Assembly: GCA_903832325.1 (NCBI GenBank)
Contig: CAILBC010000027.1
Span: 434,001 to 498,000 of the forward strand
Source: an uncultured Sphingomonadales bacterium
GTDB lineage: Bacteria > Pseudomonadota > Alphaproteobacteria > Sphingomonadales > Sphingomonadaceae
Length of the DNA stretch: 64,000 nt
Direction of reading: 5' to 3'
Shown: one piece after another, positions 62,252-64,000 of the stretch
Numbering within the stretch: position 1 is the stretch's first letter
How the letters are laid out: each line of letters begins with the position of its first letter
The notes under the pieces: generated by a model
What the model was told of the DNA's origin: nothing
Databases searched by the model: none
Seen by the model: only the letters and a program-made list of their open reading frames with translations
Program-made: the position numbers and the translations under genes

Positions 62252-63136
62252 ATGATCTACGAAACCATTGCGCTGGCGGTTGAAGAGGGCGTCGCGACTG
62301 TAACTTTGTCGCGACCCGACAAAATGAATGCGCTGACAACGCAGATGATCCACGAGATCATCGATGCCTGTGACAGGATCGACGCAGACGACGCCATTCG
62401 TGCGGTGATCTTCACCGGAGCGGGCAAGGCCTATTGCGCCGGTGCCGACATATCCGGCGGCGCGAAGGACTTTCTCACCAGCGGTGATGACTCGGTTGTC
62501 AGGCCTGATGGTACATATGACTATACGAGCGATGCGGCTCGCGACGGCGGCGGGCTCGTCACACTGCGGCTTTTCCGACTGACCAAGCCCATCATCGGAG
62601 CCATCAACGGTGTTGCCGTCGGGATCGGTGTGACCATGACACTGCCGATGGATATTCGCCTGGCATCGGAATCGGCCCGGTTTGGCTTTGTGTTCGTGCG
62701 ACGCGGAATTGTGCCGGAAGCGGCTTCTTCGTGGTTCCTTCCACGGGTCGTCGGCATTTCGAAGGCACTTGAGTGGTGCTATTCTGGCAGGGTTTTCCCT
62801 GCAGATGAAGCATTGGCAGGTGGGCTCGTGTCTAAAGTCTTGCCCGCCGATGAGTTGCTGCCTGCGGCCCGCAAGATCGCGCGTGAGATCGCTGACAACG
62901 CCGCCCCAGTTTCCGTTGCGCTTACTCGACAGATGCTCTGGCGAGGGCTTGGGCTTTCCGATCCGATGGAGGCGCACCGCATCGATAGCCGCGCCATTGT
63001 CGCGCGCAGCCAGTCGCTCGATGCGGCCGAGGGCGTGACGTCGTTCTTTGAAAAGCGCCCACCGCGGTTTGCCATGACGGTCAGTGAACACATGCCTGAC
63101 TTTTATCCTTGGTGGGACGAGTTAGGTTATAGCTGA
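62252..63136 (+). CDS. Enoyl-CoA hydratase/isomerase (crotonase)
   Basis: 294-residue crotonase, longer than usual through a central insertion (about 70-95) and a C-terminal tail. LSRPDKMNALT, KAYCAGADISGG, NGVAVGIGVTMTLPMD and RRGIVPEAASSWFLPR; the last keeps a glutamate at the second catalytic position. AGAGAG precedes the ATG. Ends the operon. Confidence 0.92.
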   Translation: MIYETIALAVEEGVATVTLSRPDKMNALTTQMIHEIIDACDRIDADDAIRAVIFTGAGKAYCAGADISGGAKDFLTSGDDSVVRPDGTYDYTSDAARDGGGLVTLRLFRLTKPIIGAINGVAVGIGVTMTLPMDIRLASESARFGFVFVRRGIVPEAASSWFLPRVVGISKALEWCYSGRVFPADEALAGGLVSKVLPADELLPAARKIAREIADNAAPVSVALTRQMLWRGLGLSDPMEAHRIDSRAIVARSQSLDAAEGVTSFFEKRPPRFAMTVSEHMPDFYPWWDELGYS

Positions 63137-63158
63137 TCCGCCGCGGAGACCACGCATG

Positions 63159-63815
63159 TCAGCGCGTGAAATGCTTCCAGAAATAGAGCAAATTTCGCAC
63201 GTAATTGGGGGTTTCATTGTTTAGCGGAATACCGTTTGACGACCTCACTGCCCCAGGACCAGCGTTGTAGGCTGCAACGGCAAGATGTACCGCACCAAAT
63301 TGGTCAAGCATTTGGCGCAGGTAATGTGCGGCTCCCATTATATTGGAGCGCGCGTCATATCGGTTCGAGACGCCAAGCGTTGCCGCTGTTGGCGGCATGA
63401 GTTGTCCAAGACCAACCGCTCCTGCCTTGCTTAGCGCTAACGGATTGTAGCGGGATTCGGTCCAAATCAGCGCGTCGAGCAAACCTCGGGGAATGCCAAA
63501 ACGTTGTTCGGCCGCCTGCACGTAAGGAAGATAAGCTGCGCGGCGGAAGCTGCTGCCAGATGTACTGTGCCAGCGTACATTGGCAATTGGGTTGGTCGTT
63601 TGGCTTGGTGCTACCACTGGCTCATTTTGCTTGGGCGTGCCCCAGGTGCCAAATGTCACCAGCGCGAAACCGTTCGGCCGAACGATAGTCGTGACGCCTG
63701 TCTGCAATGTCGAACCTTCCCCGATTGCTGGGGACGGCGCTTCGGCAGCGAATGCTGATCGGACCAAAGCGATTGCGAGGATGGATGCCAAAGCCCCGCT
63801 CAGAAGGCGTGTCAT
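63159..63815 (-). CDS. Secreted lytic transglycosylase (SLT domain)
   Basis: 218-residue protein: signal peptide about 1-23 (LLSGALASILAIALVRSAFA), then an SLT domain with catalytic Glu in LIWTESRYNP, GAVGLGQLMPPTA and AVAAYNAGPGAV. ATG 63815 has AGAAAGG upstream; the frame is open to 63923. Cleaves peptidoglycan in the periplasm. VirB1/TrbN-like enzymes of this size accompany conjugation systems, so it may mark the edge of plasmid or conjugative DNA, but a housekeeping role is equally possible. Confidence 0.9.
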   Translation of the reverse strand: MTRLLSGALASILAIALVRSAFAAEAPSPAIGEGSTLQTGVTTIVRPNGFALVTFGTWGTPKQNEPVVAPSQTTNPIANVRWHSTSGSSFRRAAYLPYVQAAEQRFGIPRGLLDALIWTESRYNPLALSKAGAVGLGQLMPPTAATLGVSNRYDARSNIMGAAHYLRQMLDQFGAVHLAVAAYNAGPGAVRSSNGIPLNNETPNYVRNLLYFWKHFTR

Positions 63816-63941
63816 GGGATAACCTTTCTCTAGCCGACTCGAGTGAGAACATATATAGAACATATTGCGCAGGAAAGCGCATTTCGAATGGGCGCAGAGC
63901 GGAGGCTGCGCGGGCGGTGGCATCCACGAAGGAGATGCCCG

Positions 63942-64000
63942 ATGTCGAATGCCCTTACTACCGATCGACTTGAAATCCGCGCCCGGCAGATTGTCGCTGA
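63942..64000 (+). CDS. Start of an unknown gene, cut by the window end
   Basis: ATG 63942 with GAAGGAG 7 bases upstream; the first 19 codons (MSNALTTDRLEIRARQIVA) are open to the window end. Divergent from the lytic transglycosylase. Too short to assign. Confidence 0.55.
   Translation, partial: MSNALTTDRLEIRARQIVA

Noticed and set aside
59483..63136. Complete beta-oxidation operon with a thiolase
   Set aside because: SDR, acyl-CoA dehydrogenase, SDR and crotonase are present, but no thiolase follows before the lytic transglycosylase.
1..64000. CRISPR arrays, tRNA or rRNA genes, phage genes, intact insertion sequences
   Set aside because: No regular spacer repeats, cloverleaf-like sequences, ribosomal RNA stretches, transposases or terminal inverted repeats were seen.

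Overview
The window reads as alphaproteobacterial, most likely a sphingomonad (Sphingomonadaceae such as Novosphingobium or Sphingobium). The evidence is the GC-rich coding, a sphingomonad-type TonB-dependent receptor, and a dense set of Rieske oxygenases, acyl-CoA dehydrogenases, CoA ligases, type III CoA-transferases and TetR regulators. I see no rRNA, tRNA, CRISPR array, phage gene or intact insertion sequence. Almost every gene fits oxygenase- and CoA-dependent breakdown of a bulky alicyclic or branched compound. The set comprises paired acyl-CoA dehydrogenases, DUF35 plus Ltp2-type retro-aldolase pairs, aldehyde dehydrogenases, CoA ligases, hydratases, Rieske enzymes, P450s and a TonB receptor. 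It resembles steroid or bile-acid side-chain catabolism; the actual substrate is inference.

Layout. (1) 0-8.5 kb: a P450 diverges from a six-gene operon: LuxE-like adenylating enzyme, LuxC-like acyl-CoA reductase, SDR, crotonase and a large/small acyl-CoA dehydrogenase pair. (2) 8.5-17.1 kb: a decayed gene, an orphan small acyl-CoA dehydrogenase, a Rieske oxygenase, an alpha/beta hydrolase, two TetR regulators and a second large/small dehydrogenase pair. (3) 17.3-36.6 kb: by eye more GC-rich. It holds Rieske/CoA-transferase/ligase, a decayed TetR-P450-ferredoxin set around an intact Rieske gene, a GMC oxidoreductase, DUF2889, two aldehyde dehydrogenases, GFA and TetR genes, and a thiolase-like/crotonase/double CoA-transferase operon. 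(4) 36.7-52.6 kb: TonB receptor, CoA ligase, DUF35-aldolase-crotonase, then an overlapping operon of Rieske, CoA ligase, molybdopterin oxidoreductase and GMC oxidoreductase, then gene stubs and a kinase-like gene. (5) 52.7-59.4 kb: by eye less GC-rich. It is a second, partly decayed copy of genes from blocks 3 and 4 (Rieske stub, TetR, P450, ferredoxin, a Rieske gene with one nonsense codon, DUF2889 stub, DUF35, aldolase, crotonase stub). (6) 59.5-64 kb: an SDR/acyl-CoA dehydrogenase/SDR/crotonase operon, a secreted lytic transglycosylase and the start of an unknown gene.

Two features link the window. First, an AT-rich, partly palindromic motif built on TTATCTA...AATnnATTTAAG recurs in at least thirteen intergenic regions, upstream of Rieske, ligase, aldehyde dehydrogenase, CoA-transferase, kinase, TonB receptor and aldolase units. 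It looks like the operator of one undescribed regulon, plausibly read by one or more of the four intact TetR proteins. Second, the same catabolic genes occur twice in different states of decay. Complementary members have been lost, as if two versions of one pathway are being merged into a single working set.

Proposed flow (inference): uptake by the TonB receptor; oxygenation by P450 and Rieske enzymes; oxidation of alcohols and aldehydes by GMC, SDR and ALDH enzymes; activation by CoA ligases or CoA-transferases; dehydrogenation by heteromeric acyl-CoA dehydrogenases; hydration by crotonases; and C-C cleavage by the DUF35-Ltp2-like aldolase.
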